NCBI GenBank assembly: GCA_023052935.1
Contig: CM041294.1
Location: 26,462,641-26,526,640 of the forward strand
Direction: 5' to 3'
DNA length: 64,000 nucleotides
Source of the DNA: Piezodorus guildinii
Taxonomy: Eukaryota > Arthropoda > Insecta > Hemiptera > Pentatomidae
The notes under the pieces were generated by a model. That model was not told where the DNA came from, did no database searches, and saw only the letters and a program-made list of their open reading frames with translations. Position numbers and translations under genes: made by a program. Of the stretch, positions 11,278-22,665 are shown piece by piece (position 1 is the stretch's first letter; every line of letters starts with the position of its first letter).

Positions 11278-12167
11278 TTGTATGGAAAAGCAGTCACAAG
11301 AAATGTCCGTTTTCAAGGTAAAGGATTTTTATTGAAAATACGATATGAAAACAAGATAATTTTATTCGAAGTATTTACCTTCTTTTTCTACACATTTTTT
11401 ATCCCCGAACTGAAAAACTCTGAGCTTTAAAGTGAAACAAAATCTAAAAACGCACTTTTCACTTGATCATCATTTTCAAAAAGTTTTCCTTTGACGAAGC
11501 TGTCTAAATTCCTAAACAGGTGGTAATCTGTTGGAGAAAGGTAGGGAAAATATGGTGGGTGCGGAAGGACTTCGTAGCCCAGTTCTTTCAAATTTTGCAC
11601 GGTGTTTTGAAACATGCCGCTCAGTGAGATCATGAGGTACTCATGTATAGAACTTTTTTACTTCCCCAGTTCACTTGTCTGGAAACGGTAGATGCAATTG
11701 CATTTAGTTCTGCTGAGAGTCCTTTAACTGTTTGGTAGGGGTTTCCTTCTACTGTATGTTTGAGGACATCGTTGTCTATTACGGACGGAGGTCTTCCTCG
11801 GGGCAAGTTTTCCAAGTCGGTATCTCCAGCTGAAAACTTAGCAAACCAACAGCGAATGGTCCGTTCATTAACACTCCCTTACCCGAAAGCCTTGCAAATA
11901 TTTCTAGCGGCCTCAGCTGCTGAATGGCCGTGTTTAAACTCGTACAAAAATATTACTCGAAAATTGCATGTTTCTATGTTCATATTTGGAAGTATACTAA
12001 AAAGTGGGTAATTGATTGGGAAGCTAATGTTTATAATACAAAGGTAGAGGATTATTAACTGTTTACTTTAAATATGTAAACATTCGAAAGAAAACAACAG
12101 AGACCTGCAAAATCCTCTATGTATTTCAAAAACTATAAATACGGACATTTCATGTGAAACAACCCAG
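11278..12167 (-). mobile_element. mariner deletion derivative, copy 1
   Basis: Ends resemble the terminal inverted repeats of copy 2 (left 'gaaatgtccgttttcaagg', right 'acatttcatgtgaaacaaccc') followed by TA at 12168-12169. The left terminal repeat is eroded. The minus strand encodes, in pieces, RVIFLYEFKHGHSAAEAA (helix-turn-helix), RFAKFSAGDTDLENLPRGR, VSRQ and then, after a join, VQNLKELGYEVLPHPP and LSPTDYHLFRNLD. The middle of the transposase, with two of the three catalytic aspartates, is missing. See copies 2 and 3 for the same join. Confidence 0.8.
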
Positions 12168-12838
12168 TATATTTTCTACACATTTTACTAAGTTGCAAAA
12201 TAAACCTTTTTTGAAAATTTATATTGAAAAGAGGATATAGCTTACACGATCAAAATTTCTAAAACAAATAATGCAATGATAAGGAAAAATAATTAAGCAT
12301 GAAAGTCATTTCTAACCTCCCTTGTCATATTGATTTTTTTAAACCATTTTCTTGGCTTAGGTAATGTGTTGTAAGGAAAAAATTATATAAAATATTATCA
12401 TCATTATTCTAGTTTTTGTTTGGTTCTTAAATATGCAAAATAGGATTTATGAGTCCGGAACCAGTTTAGTCTTTAAGATCAAATTTATATCATTTAAACA
12501 AATCGTATTGATAGGTAATGTGTATTTGTTTCATAATTTTTCACCTAGTCCCTTCGGAGATATTTCCATGTAAACATCGCGAAAAATGATTTTTTGCCAA
12601 TTTCAAAAATGCATATACAATAAAGGACTATGTTCTCAGGATCGAAATTTTTATATTAAGTATGACTATGACTAAGCTATATAAGAAAAAATAATTATAA
12701 GTAAGTCTCTTTCCCTTTATATACTTTTATCTTGTTAAATGTCTCGTTTTTTGTGTATTTTCGAGAATTCTTTAAGTAACTTTCTTTACTATTTAGGTAA
12801 AGAGAAGGAAGAACAAAAAAAAACAAAGCATTTATTTT
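12168..12838. other. non-coding interval
   Basis: AT-rich, no recognised repeat or gene. Confidence 0.4.
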
Positions 12839-12944
12839 TACTTTCACTTACTATATATAATAAGAGGAAGTATTGCGATCGTGAAAATTTTCGAATTCCA
12901 GTTTTAGGGTCCCCTGAGTCCAAATAACCAGGTCCCGCAAAAAG

Positions 12945-12975
<31 letters not shown>

Positions 12976-13725
12976 GTAACTCCCGGGCGGAAACGGTAAG
13001 TCCTATGAAACCGAAATTTCATATTTAAGACAACTATACGCCCGAGACGTGACAAAACTTTTTTCATCAAAATGAGCCTACCAGAAGAGGTACTTTATAC
13101 CATGCATTTTGCACCTTTTTTCGATTTTCTCAAAAACGGTTCCGACGATTTTGATTAAACTAGCTATATCGATGTAAAATTTAATGGGCTTTAATATCAT
13201 GTAGGTTTTATTTGGATAAAAATGGTCTGACAGGGCTTAAATGCCGATATTTTAAATTTTCTTCCCCTAAAGTACCTTTAATTTTGTAGATTTAATAATA
13301 ATAACTAGATTATCTTGTTAACGCTGATGAAAAACTGGTAAATATATAAATTGAATAAATTCGATACCCAACTAAAGGAGAAAACAGAAAAAATATTTTT
13401 TTAATGCAATTTTTCGTTTTTGAACATAAGAGCAGTAATATACATGTATGATATACCGTTGGAAAGCTAAAGATTTTAGAAAAAATATCATCTCATACAC
13501 AAGCTTTTAAAAGTTATTGGAGAGTGATAAAAAGAAGATAAAACTTACTGATTATTTAAGATAATAATATAATTGATTTTTTAATAAAACACATGTTTCT
13601 ATATAAATTCAATTTGATTAATTCCTTAATAATTTCACGTATTTTTATCTCTAACTGTATTTGAAAATTGTTTCATTCATTTTAAAAATGGAGGTAAGTG
13701 AAAGTCGTGTGTTGCCCGCACCAGA
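12839..13725 (-). repeat. RA element, near full length
   Basis: On the minus strand it begins TCTGGTGCGGGCAAC and has the subterminal block ACTTTCACTTACC about 20 bases in. It runs for about 0.9 kb with an internal (CA)n tract and ends with a hairpin of the form CTTACTATATA..TAAGTGAAAGT. The subterminal block and the terminal bases are reverse complements, an asymmetric inverted-repeat arrangement. No coding capacity. RA is the commonest repeat here, with at least a dozen full or partial copies. Inferred to be a non-autonomous DNA element; class uncertain. Confidence 0.75.
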
Positions 13726-14054
13726 TTTTTTTATTTGTGTTTACATGATATCTGAAAAATTACAGGAATTAGAAATTTTTTCGCAACACATGTTTTCGCC
13801 CGTGAAGCTGACTTTAAACGGCTGCAACACTTAAAGTATTGGCCAGAATTTTTTTTTTATTTATGGTTTTATATTCACGAAAGGACGGAGAATAACTCGT
13901 CAAAAAATCACGAAAAAACAAAATGTCGAGCGGCAAGGTCTGGACGATTTCGAATGGACTTGACCCCTATCATGTGTACCTTTATCTTGCTCAATATATA
14001 CAATTAATGAATATCAAATCACTGATATTCTTCCGAATATTCCACTTCTAATGA

Positions 14055-14128
<74 letters not shown>

Positions 14129-14592
14129 TATTTATTACATTTTTTTCAAATTAAATTAAAATTCATATCACACTACTGTATTCAATCAAGCATCTAAATA
14201 TTTGGCTAGGGACTAGAAGCCCTGGAAGTGAACTTTTTAGATTGGCTTTGTGGCCAGACCTAATTACGGGGCCGTGTTGAACTTAATAAAACAAAACTTT
14301 AATCATAAATTTAATGCTCCCTAGCCTTCATGAGGAATGTAGAATAATAATGGGGGGTTTCAAAACCCAGGTAGGCTGAAACATAACAAAACAAGATAAT
14401 AACCCTAAATGAAATTTAAAATTATAATACTAATAGATTACAAAATCGTGAATTAATTCTGTCTTGTTTGGGTATCGAAAATTAATTTTAAAAAATCTCT
14501 AGTTAACAATAGTTAGAATAACGGGTAGTAAAAAATAATATTACAACTTTTTGTAATGATCTGATTTTTTTCCGATGTAGTTTACCAAGTAT
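13726..14592. other. non-coding interval with (TA)n
   Basis: Contains a TA run at about 14057-14120. Otherwise no recognised feature. Confidence 0.5.
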
Positions 14593-14737
14593 TGTTACTA
14601 TTGTTAAAATCGATTATCGATTGTATCTTAAAACCTCCTTGCAATAACCTATTAATCTTGTTATAACTTTTAAGTACATCAATTAAGAAGTGTTTTTGTT
14701 TTAAGTATACTACAAATTATTACCTTTAGTCACAAAA

Positions 14738-14945
14738 AATTTGGCGGCTTGATCTTCTAAGTTCAGGAGCCAGATCTCTTAATCCTCCGAGATTTGAAGC
14801 TTCAATTTCATCCGCAATAGCAGGGTCTGTCGTGTATTCTTGCAGATGGGCTGGAGCAGGTAGAGGAGGATACAATACATCTGGATATCGATTTGTTTTG
14901 AGAGGCATCTTCTTTCGGATTGGTGATTTCCTGCAGCTGCTGGAA
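14738..14945 (-). pseudogene. inverted copy of the gypsy pol C-terminal tail
   Basis: The minus strand encodes YPDVLYPPLPAPAH, DEIEASNLGGLRDLAPELRR. The plus strand at 15460-15602 encodes YPEVLYPPKPAPAN, DEIEAPNLGGLREDQAPELIR. This copy sits directly against the 5' LTR in reverse orientation, so the element's interior was rearranged before or during decay. Confidence 0.8.
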
Positions 14946-15602
14946 TCACTCAAAGGTTCATCGCACCGGGCCATCCAGCAACTAACGGACTCGCTGAGAG
15001 GAATGTTCAGACATTAAAACACAGGCTAGCTGCTATGGAAAACGGACATCTCCCTACGAAAAAGAAAATTCTAGAGATTCTTTTTAGGTACAGGGCGACA
15101 CCCCTCATTAACGGAAAAACGCCTAGTGAGCTTTTCTTTAATCGTCACATTAGAATCCAACTGGACGCTCTTAAGCCTAAAATCATTGAACATCATTCAC
15201 AACCAAAGGGGCCAGCTAGACAACTTAAGATGGCGGACCGAGTACAAGTACGATATTATACAAACAACAAGCAACAGTGGCAACCTGTTGTTATTGGCAA
15301 AAAGCTTGGTCGTCTACACTAATATTTCCACATTAGACAACAGTTACTCTTTCAAAAGGTACATTAACCAGCTCCGAAGAACAGGAGTAGAAAAGAAATG
15401 TGTCACATTTTCCCACGAGGAAATCACCAATCCGAAAGAAGATGCCCCTCAAAACAATTACTATCCAGAGGTACTGTATCCTCCTAAACCTGCTCCAGCC
15501 AATCAGCAAGTGGACACGGCAGACCCTACTGTTACGGACGAAATTGAAGCTCCAAATCTCGGAGGATTAAGAGAAGATCAAGCCCCTGAACTTATAAGAT
15601 GA
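14945..15602 (+). pseudogene. gypsy integrase C-terminal region and pol tail
   Basis: The plus strand starts in the end of the integrase core (APGHPATNGLAERNVQT-like text with changes, near 14960-15015). It then reads FRYRATPLINGKTPSELFF, the QLKMADRVQVRYY block, and after a frameshift near 15300 SLVVYTN...LDNSYSFKRYINQLRR. That last part is the chromodomain-less C-terminal fold of gypsy integrases (pattern YxVxLDNG...KRHxNQLR). The proline-rich tail follows to a stop at 15600. The catalytic DDE core is missing. Confidence 0.75.
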
Positions 15603-15814
15603 AGCCGCCAAACCCGCCCACCAAAGTATCTGAACGACTACGTGGTTGGCCGAATTAGCGTGGGAGGACTATTGTAACTATTGTTAAAATCGATTATCGA
15701 TTGTATCTTAAAACCTCCTTGCAATAACCTATTAATCTTGTTATAACTTTTAATTATATCAATAAAGAAGTGTTTTTGTTTCAAGTATACTACAAATTAT
15801 TACCTTTAGTCACA

Positions 15815-16195
15815 ACACAAAGGTATATTTATTTATTACAAAGTCCTTGCCTCATTATTTTCCGTATCCTTTTTGTATGATGAACCCATTAGTTCAATCA
15901 AATTTTGAGTGCTTCTGAAACATTTTTTTTAACATAATAGTAAGAGCTGCAAAAGGCCGAAGGTTATAAGAAAAGGTTTTTAATAAAATTAAGTAGCAAG
16001 ATACAAAGCGAAGTTATCCTATCTTCCGGACATCATGCATGAGCTGCCTATAGCTAAATGAAAATATAGTCTCTATCAGTGGTATGGGATTAACATACTG
16101 AGTAGAATTCTGAAAATTCCTATTTTAAAGGACAATTATCATATAAATTTGGTAAATTCTGTATTGTGTTCCAGAGGTCTTGAAATAAAAAAAAA
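15815..16195. other. non-coding interval
   Basis: No recognised feature. Confidence 0.4.
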
Positions 16196-16197
16196 AA

Positions 16198-16480
16198 TTC
16201 GGGATCACTTGTAGCTGGATGGATAGCATAACAGCCTCATATGCCAAATGTCACGGGTTCAAACCCGCCGGTGGTCCTAGGATTTTTTAATGGGAGTAAA
16301 AAATCCTCAGTTATGCCGTCCTTCGGAGAGGACGTTAAAAGGTGATCCCGAGCCTGTGTGATGTCAGGTACTCGTTAAAGATCCCTATCCTAATAAAACC
16401 TGGATAGGAAAATTTAGGACTCCCACTGTAGCATCGTCCGATTAGCCATAGTAGCATAAAAGGACGTTAAATAAGTAAAC
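16198..16480 (+). repeat. S1 SINE, full-length copy
   Basis: The tRNA-like head has an A-box-like stretch (TAGCTGGATGG, near 16212) and a B-box (GGGTTCAAACCC, 16255-16266). It is followed by an S1 body with 'ttatgccgtccttcgg' and a 3' part 'ggacgttaaataagtaaac'. This is the clearest S1 copy. The head does not fold as a functional tRNA, so a SINE is the better call. Confidence 0.75.
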
Positions 16481-17260
16481 AAACTAACAAAAAAAATTGT
16501 CTATTGTTTTTAGTGAAAATAAATTATTATGGAGAATATTTAGATCAGTCCACTGCATTTAGAAGCAATTTAAAAAGATATTTTCAGAAGATTAAGTTTT
16601 AGGGTTAGGAGAACGAAAGGATAAAAGTCAGGATGGTTGGTCTGACGTTGTGTCTGCAATGACAGAGAACTGAAGATTAAGCATGGAAATTTCTTACTGT
16701 TGTCCGCATCTGACCTTCGGATTTGCAAAGATTTATAATTATCATTATAGAGAAAATACCACACTGAATACTGTTCTCAAAAGACATATTTTGTTCTCCT
16801 ATTTCGCGAAGAGCGTTGAATTACCCAGGGCAGAAGTTGTATTGTTGTAGCAAACACTAGTTGACCATCAGGAGGAAGTGGGCGAAGATTGGTCAAACAA
16901 AGGAAGTGGAGGAAGCGGAAGGTGAAGCGACGAGCTAGGAGGTTGGCGGGGACCCAATTTAGCGGGAATCGATAGTGGCCAATCTTCCAATCTTCTGCCC
17001 GCTAATTGACCTCGCAACTAATTTAATGGATGAGGACTATAAACCTTGCGGTGGCCCGTCCTCTAAGGCTCATCTATCCGATCCGGCCGGGCGATGGGGG
17101 CTATCAGCAACCTATTTCCATAATCCCTCATCCTTATGCCGGAGGATAAAGAATAAATCATTAATACTATCAATCGAAAGACTTTATTTTTATGTTATTT
17201 CAAACACCTCATAAGCCAATAATTTTTAACTTGGTTCCTTATTAAATCATGACGTAATCG
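16481..17260. other. interval with a GC-richer single-copy patch
   Basis: About 16800-17150 is notably richer in G and C than its surroundings and has no other copy here. Short open frames have no known domain. It is a candidate for unique host DNA, but no gene structure can be supported. Confidence 0.35.
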
Positions 17261-17261
17261 T

Positions 17262-17535
17262 TAGTTAATTCATTTAAAGTCACTTGCTAATGTGGCTAAT
17301 CGGATGATGCTACAGGGGGAGTTATAAATTCTGTATATCCAGGTTTGATTAGGATGAGGATCTTTAAAGAGTACCTGAAATCGCTCTAGATGTGGAACAC
17401 CATTTTACGTTCCCTTCCGAAGGAACCAAGAATTTTTTACTACTTAAAAAATAAATAGACCCTCTGCCGGGGTTTGGACCCACGATCTTTGGCCTAGAAG
17501 GCGTTATGCTAACGACTACACTACAGGTGACCCTA
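17262..17535 (-). repeat. S1 SINE, full-length copy
   Basis: Minus-strand head 'cacctgtagtgtagtcgttag' (A-box-like) and 'gtgggtccaaacccc' (B-box-like, near 17466-17482), then the S1 body ending in 'gactttaaatgaattaac'. Confidence 0.7.
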
Positions 17536-17704
17536 GTATTTTCTAGTTTTTTTAGAGTAGAAATAGTCATAATCAAAACATAATATAAGATATCTGGTGC
17601 GAGCAACTCACTACTTTCACTTACCTCGGATCTCATAACCAATTTTAGCACTATTAAATAAAATTAAAGTTGAAAACACTTAATTTAAATAAAAAGTTTA
17701 TTCG

Positions 17705-18210
17705 AGATAAGTTGGTTGAGGGTGCAGTCAATTTAACACAATTAAGTTTACGCTTAATTGTGTGTTAAATTGACTGCACCCATAACCAACTTCTCTCATA
17801 TATACACACAGTCAACCATTGTCACTTCATGATGATTTCCAACACCCAGGGTTGACTGACGACTTCTCAACTAACACAACCACTCTGAAGTACGCCTATA
17901 ATTTAGGCCGAAACGTTGGCACTAATAAATTAAGTTAACGCTTAATTGTGTGTTAAATTGACTGACCTCAACCAAATTGTATAGATAAAAGGTTAACGAT
18001 TGGTACGTTCATGAATTAAAAACACACAATTAAAAACTATGCGTCATTTATTAGTTTATAAATAAAATACGCTTAATTTTAATGGCTGTTTTAATTAACC
18101 GCACCCCCAACCATCTTCCTCATCTATGCTTAATTGTGTGTTAAATTGACTGCACCCTGAACCACTTCTCTCATATTTACACACAGTCGACCATTGTCAC
18201 TTCATGAAAA
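17705..18210. mobile_element. PLE-C terminal-repeat cluster
   Basis: A hairpin at 17712-17791 (stem of about 36 bases, built of TTAAATTGACTGCACCC and its reverse complement) is followed by a unit with a hammerhead-like motif. The end of that unit, 'gtgttaaattgactg', recurs at 17950 and 18135. The roughly 80-base block starting 'gcttaattgtgtgttaaatt' is directly repeated at 17754 and 18127. A piece at 18093-18125 matches the outer end of the 9.1-10.4 kb unit. This is a nested or tandem set of PLE terminal repeats without coding sequence. Confidence 0.55.
17884..17931 (+). ncRNA. hammerhead-like motif (PLE-C)
   Basis: CTGAAG is followed by a GC-rich stem (GCCTA ... TAGGC) and GAAAC-GTT-GGCAC. 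Stem II is clear and the GUU triplet fits NUH. Stem I pairing is poor and the box is CUGAAGU rather than CUGAUGA, so activity is doubtful. Confidence 0.45.
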
Positions 18211-18365
18211 AGTTTATTAAATTTTCTTAGGAAACATTTTATTAGATTAACAATATTAAATTTTTTGATAATAATCAGCAACAAGTTTATGCCCTATTTG
18301 TTACCCTTCATTTAATTTTATAATTTTTGTATAATGTATGGGTGTAAATATGTATAGATTAATAT

Positions 18366-18900
18366 TTATTTTTCCAATGCTATATTATACCTCTAAATAC
18401 TGTTCTTATTATATATCAAAAAAAAAATTCACAAAAAATATGTTTTATCTTTTCTCCTTAAGTCAGTATCTAATTCGTTGAACTTGTAAATTTAGCCGTT
18501 CCTTATCAATGGTAATAAGATCTGATGGTTAATCTTTTGAAATTTAGAAAATTAGAGTACTTTAGAGAGATAAAATACAAAAATTTGCTATTTAAGCCCT
18601 TTCAAGTGTTTTCAATCAGGACGAAACTTATTTATAAAAAAAAAACCATACATTTTACATTGATATGAAGATTTTAATCAAAATCCTTACAGTGGATTAT
18701 TGAGAAAATCTTAAAAGCATGGGATAAAATAGCTCTTTCGGACAGTCGATTTGGGGAAAGTTGCTGTAATACCTCGGGCGTGTATTTGTCTTAAATATGA
18801 AATTTCAGTTTCGCACACTTATCGTTTTAGTGTTGGAATTATTATTACTACACAGACACACACACGGACCTTTTTGAGGGATTTTATTTTTTTTTTTACC
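18366..18900 (+). repeat. RA element, partial
   Basis: Matches the 3' two thirds of RA in plus orientation, including 'gttttcaatcaggacgaaac', 'cctcgggcgtgtatttgtc' and the (CA)n tract near 18852. It stops at a poly-T run before the S3-like sequence. Confidence 0.65.
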
Positions 18901-19085
18901 CCTACCTCGCCCTTGAAGGTTATACGGAGGAATTTTCGGACCAGGGCTGAGGGCGAAGGATAAATGCTGAGATAAAAGCCGCTCAGCATCGAGAACGCGA
19001 ACTCGTAATTATTTCGTTTCAAGCTTTTGGTTCTCTGAGGTTGCTTGGCAATGCGCGTCAAAGCAACGCGCTGACCACCCTACCT
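18900..19085 (-). repeat. S3, possible tRNA-related SINE
   Basis: The minus strand starts with 'gtagggtggtcagcgcg' (A-box-like) and has 'gagttcgcgttctcg' (B-box-like, near 18990). It then continues GC-rich to poly-A (the plus-strand poly-T at 18886-18898). Only one copy is in the window, so the call rests on the box motifs and the A-rich tail. Confidence 0.4.
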
Positions 19086-21022
19086 CGCTAGTTAATAGTT
19101 CACACACTAAAAGGAATCCATCAAGGAATGTCGCCTTTTTTTTTTTAAATGTATTTATTTTATTTTTAACGAATCATTTTAAAAGGGACTGAGTGAAAAA
19201 TTAGGAAACCGATACAGATTACACGTAACTGTGATGAGTACAAGTGACATGAGTTAAATGACTGAGACTCAGATGGTTCCTGAGTTGGAAAGTTCTTCTT
19301 GTTGTTAAAATGTTTTCTTTAAAAATTATTATCTCCGGTAATTTTCCATATTTCCGACCGAAACAAATTTAGAATGATGATGAGAGCACGATCTATATTT
19401 TTGTTTCTTACAACACATTAACTAAGTTGCCAAGAAAATTATTTAAAAATTTTCGTAAATTGACATAAACTGAAACTTTTAGGGCGCTATAACATGAAAG
19501 TTCGAAAGGAGTCTTACGCTCTTTTATATTAGGGGTACTCACTACGTTTGCTTTAGCATGCTTTTTGTGCTATTTTAGCTAAACCCGCTACAGGCTGTGC
19601 TATAGTGCTATTAGGCTGCCATTTTATCTATGCTTTGATTTATAAAAACTAAACCTGCTACGTCTTTGTTTTAATGATTTTTTTTGATTTCCTCAAATTC
19701 CCCAAGATGTTAACAAAGCAGAATAAGGACTAAACATAAGAAAAATAGTTCAAATGAAGACTTTAAACATTTGTTGCAAGAAAACGATAGAAAACGGAGA
19801 CAAAATGGGTTGTAAGTTTCTTGAAGTCATAACATTTTTATGACAAAATTGATATCTTGCAACTAGTTATTTTAACAATTAGTATAGCAAAGTTGTAAAT
19901 GAGATAAGGAGACATTTCTTTTCTTATTTCGTTATACCTTGTATATTTGTCGTTTTTATAATATATACCAACATCCTTTTTTAACTCATCAGCTTATAGA
20001 AAAACTGACGAATTAATGAATTCCTCTTAGAATAGTATTGTCCTAATGCAGTGTATATGTTCATAAGAATTGTTCAAAAAAAAAAAATAATAAACAAAAA
20101 ATAAAAAAAAAAAAAAAAAAAAGATAGTAATAAAAATTAGTAATATTAATTTAAAAACTTTAATTAATTCAATCTACCAGATAAATTATCTGTAGTGCAA
20201 GGTAACGTCAAATCACAATTTCTGTCAGTTAAATTGAACTAATTTTATGTTTTTATAGTTCTAGAAACCTTCAGAGCACATTTTTTTGTAGAAAACTGGT
20301 AGAAGAGGAAACCCACCCTGATGGAATTGTAATTAAAAGGTTTACATTAGAAAAACGAAATAAAAAATATAAATTGTCCATAAAATACAACCTTAATAAT
20401 TTAGACTTGATTTCAAACGTATATATCCATTTGGAACTTTTCAGGAAGCGCAAACTTCATTATTATATTTAAACGCTAATTTGATCCTTTGCATTAAATC
20501 TAGAATAATTTCTTTACTATATTAATAACCATATTAGTTATGAAATGAAGTGTTTGGTTATTTGGAATAACTAATTGTATTATATTAAGAAATTAATAGC
20601 ATTTCTAATCACGTATTAATAAAGGACATGAGTTTTATTAGATTACATCAAATAGAATATTTAATAAAACTAAATAATGAAATTACAAATATGACAAAAA
20701 ATCAATTTCGTAAAAATGTCCTTTAGTACTTTGCAAATCACGTCTCAATTGAGCAATATTTGTTTTGTATTCTTGTAATATTACGTATTTATTTACATCA
20801 AGGGTTTTATTACTTCTAATTTTATCGATAATACTATTCTAAGCTTTTAGTAAATCAATAATGGTTTATAATTATTTCAACGAGAATAACATAATAAATA
20901 CGAGAATGATTAAAAAAAAAAAAAAAAAGAAGACTAATAAATGAAAATAACGACTGCATAAGTTAGAAATGTGGTGGCCAATAGCACTATAGCACTCTCA
21001 TGTAGCATAGGCCGAGGTCTGC
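19086..21022. other. long AT-rich non-coding interval
   Basis: Several poly-A tracts (20069-20122, 20911-20928). No gene, RT fragment or repeated family was recognised. Confidence 0.4.
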
Positions 21023-21258
21023 TATTATCTCATACAAAAAATTGTAAATGTTAACGGAGAGTGATGAAAATCCGATAAAACTGATTGTCTTAGATTATAA
21101 TATAATAGATTATTTAATAAAACACATGTTACTATTGAAACTCGTTATAATTAATTCTTTAATGATTGGAACATTCAATAAAGCACCCACTACCTTCCAT
21201 TCATCATCCAGTTACTTTATTTCCTAAGTCTTTTAACACCTTTTTTTTATTCCATCTT

Positions 21259-21295
21259 AGTCGACGTTTCGGGGTTGTTTCCCCATTTTCAAGAC
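21259..21295 (-). ncRNA. hammerhead-like motif, left arm
   Basis: Minus strand: AGTC, then TTGAAAA, stem II GGGG/CCCC, GAAAC, GTC, GACT. Stem I (AGTC/GACT) and stem II pair perfectly. The first core box departs from CUGAUGA. Confidence 0.5.
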
Positions 21296-21417
21296 TTAAT
21301 CCTTGCTACACCATTTTTCTTTATTCATTACATCTTATAGCACACTGCTACTTGTGCACAAGTAGCAGTGTGCTATAAGATGGAATGAATAAAGAAAAAT
21401 GGTGTAGCAAGGATTAA

Positions 21418-21454
21418 GTCTTGAAAATGGGGAAACAACCCCGAAACGTCGACT
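21418..21454 (+). ncRNA. hammerhead-like motif, right arm
   Basis: Mirror image of the motif at 21259-21295, with the same stems and the same GAAAC-GTC junction. Confidence 0.5.
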
Positions 21455-21682
21455 AAGATGGAATAAAAAAAAGGTGTTAAAAGACTTAGGAAATAAAGTA
21501 ACTGGATGATGAATGGAAGATAGTGGGTGCTTTATTGAATGTTCCAATTAAGAAAACTTCCACAAAAATTAAAAAAGAAAAGAAACATTCTTTAAAGATT
21601 TATTTTTATCTCTAACTATTTTTAAAAATTCCTAAATTATAGCTACGAAGGTAAGTGAAAGTCGTGTGTTGCGCGCATCAGG

Positions 21683-22257
21683 TTTTTTTTTCTCGGTATT
21701 AATAAAAATGCTTATTATTCTTGTTGGTATACTTGGAAAATGACACTGATAAAGATAGTCAAAGAGCAGAGAAATAATAGCCATGGCTCACTTTCTTCTT
21801 CCGTTTTCATCTTCGCTAAGAGCCTTGAAACAGCCTCTCTCGGAATATTCCCTATTTTTTTGCAGGCCTTAAATCAGTTGCAGCAATGGATTTATGGCCC
21901 GGGTATCTCCGACTGCAGGAGTCTGTGGTAAAATAATGTCCACCGAGTGTCCACTTCTGTTTTCGCATTTTGCCTTGTTTTTTCTACAACTCTCAGTTTT
22001 TAAAACTTTCATGAAAAATGTCTATTACTTTTAAAAATCTGGTGTGAGCCTCACATAACGTCCATTTGATTTCAAATTTGAACTTGAGTTTAATAGTTTA
22101 CAGTAAGTAGTAAATGTTCCATAATTCATAGTAATTCTATTTAGGGGCCATGAAAACATCTGTATTTTGAAACAATTGGAAATTATTTATTGCAAATTCT
22201 TCATATTGGTATGGGCCATTAGTCATTTTTGGATATTTTAATATTGGCACTTTTTAT
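21683..22257. other. non-coding interval
   Basis: No recognised feature. Confidence 0.4.
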
Positions 22258-22370
22258 TCTATACTATGTTATAGTTTTGTAAATATTGTATGAATGTAGT
22301 ACTTCATCGCTATTATAAATGTCCTAATTAGGACAGATTGTAATAATCATTCAATTAAACTCCTCTAAAA
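22258..22370 (+). mobile_element. Joc2 3' terminal fragment
   Basis: Matches the end of the Joc2 copy at 55.77-55.86 kb, including 'gtatgaatgtagtacttc' and 'ggacagattgtaat'. Non-coding. Confidence 0.75.
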
Positions 22371-22665
22371 CGACTCAACCGATATTTTTAAAAATATATA
22401 ATCGGTAGGTACGAGAGAATAGGTCCTAAAGTATATTTCATACCGCTAAGTTATTTAGGTGTCGCTATCCAAAATTTGTAATATTTGGCATCGAAACGTA
22501 CATATAATCCCAAATTTTCACCCAACTTTCCTCATCCTAGTATTTTTTTAAATCCCAATTTTATTGTTTTTCTATGAACCATATACAAATAATTTAATCC
22601 CCTTTGTTAAAACCAATTTAAAGAAACTTTAAATTAAGTTAGAGATAAAAAAGAAGAAAAAAAGA

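Larger units (their letters stand above)
14593..15814 (+). mobile_element. rearranged Ty3/gypsy LTR retrotransposon
   Basis: Two direct repeats of about 142 bases (14593-14734 and 15673-15814) start TGT(T/A)ACTATTG and end TAGTCACA, as LTRs do (TG...CA). Between them lie only the 3' part of pol and an inverted duplicate of the pol tail. Gag, protease, RT, RNase H and most of the integrase are absent. A convincing target-site duplication was not found. Confidence 0.75.
21163..21586. mobile_element. PLE-A head-to-head terminal-repeat palindrome
   Basis: Arms 21165-21356 and 21357-21548 are nearly perfect reverse complements centred on GTGCAC. The right arm plus the extra tail 'taagaaaacttcc' matches the terminal repeat of the PLE-A copy at 35.23-35.61 kb from its first base onward. 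ATTCTTTAA flanks the unit on both sides (21154-21162 and 21587-21595). Each arm can be read as a long open frame, but this follows from the symmetry and is not evidence of coding. Confidence 0.75.
21023..21682 (-). repeat. RA element interrupted by a PLE-A palindrome
   Basis: RA text runs from 21023 to 21162, is cut by the palindrome, resumes at 21587 (ATTCTTTAA...) and ends with 'aagtgaaagtcgtgtgttg' and 'catcagg'. The duplicated ATTCTTTAA is also present, unduplicated, in other RA copies (near 13614 and 30703, with variation). Confidence 0.75.

Noticed and set aside
12945..12975. (GT)n tract as an independent microsatellite
   Set aside because: It is the variable internal tract of the RA element and appears at the same place in other RA copies.
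16212..16266. Possible tRNA gene
   Set aside because: Box motifs are present, but no cloverleaf forms, and the same head recurs with a fixed SINE body.
19533..19560. TAGGGGTACTCAC, resembling a hAT end
   Set aside because: No matching inverted end or 8-base duplication was found within the next 1.5 kb.
21166..21547. Two 70-codon open frames with almost the same protein on opposite strands
   Set aside because: They are mirror images produced by the PLE-A palindrome. The text includes the hammerhead core, and there is no domain.
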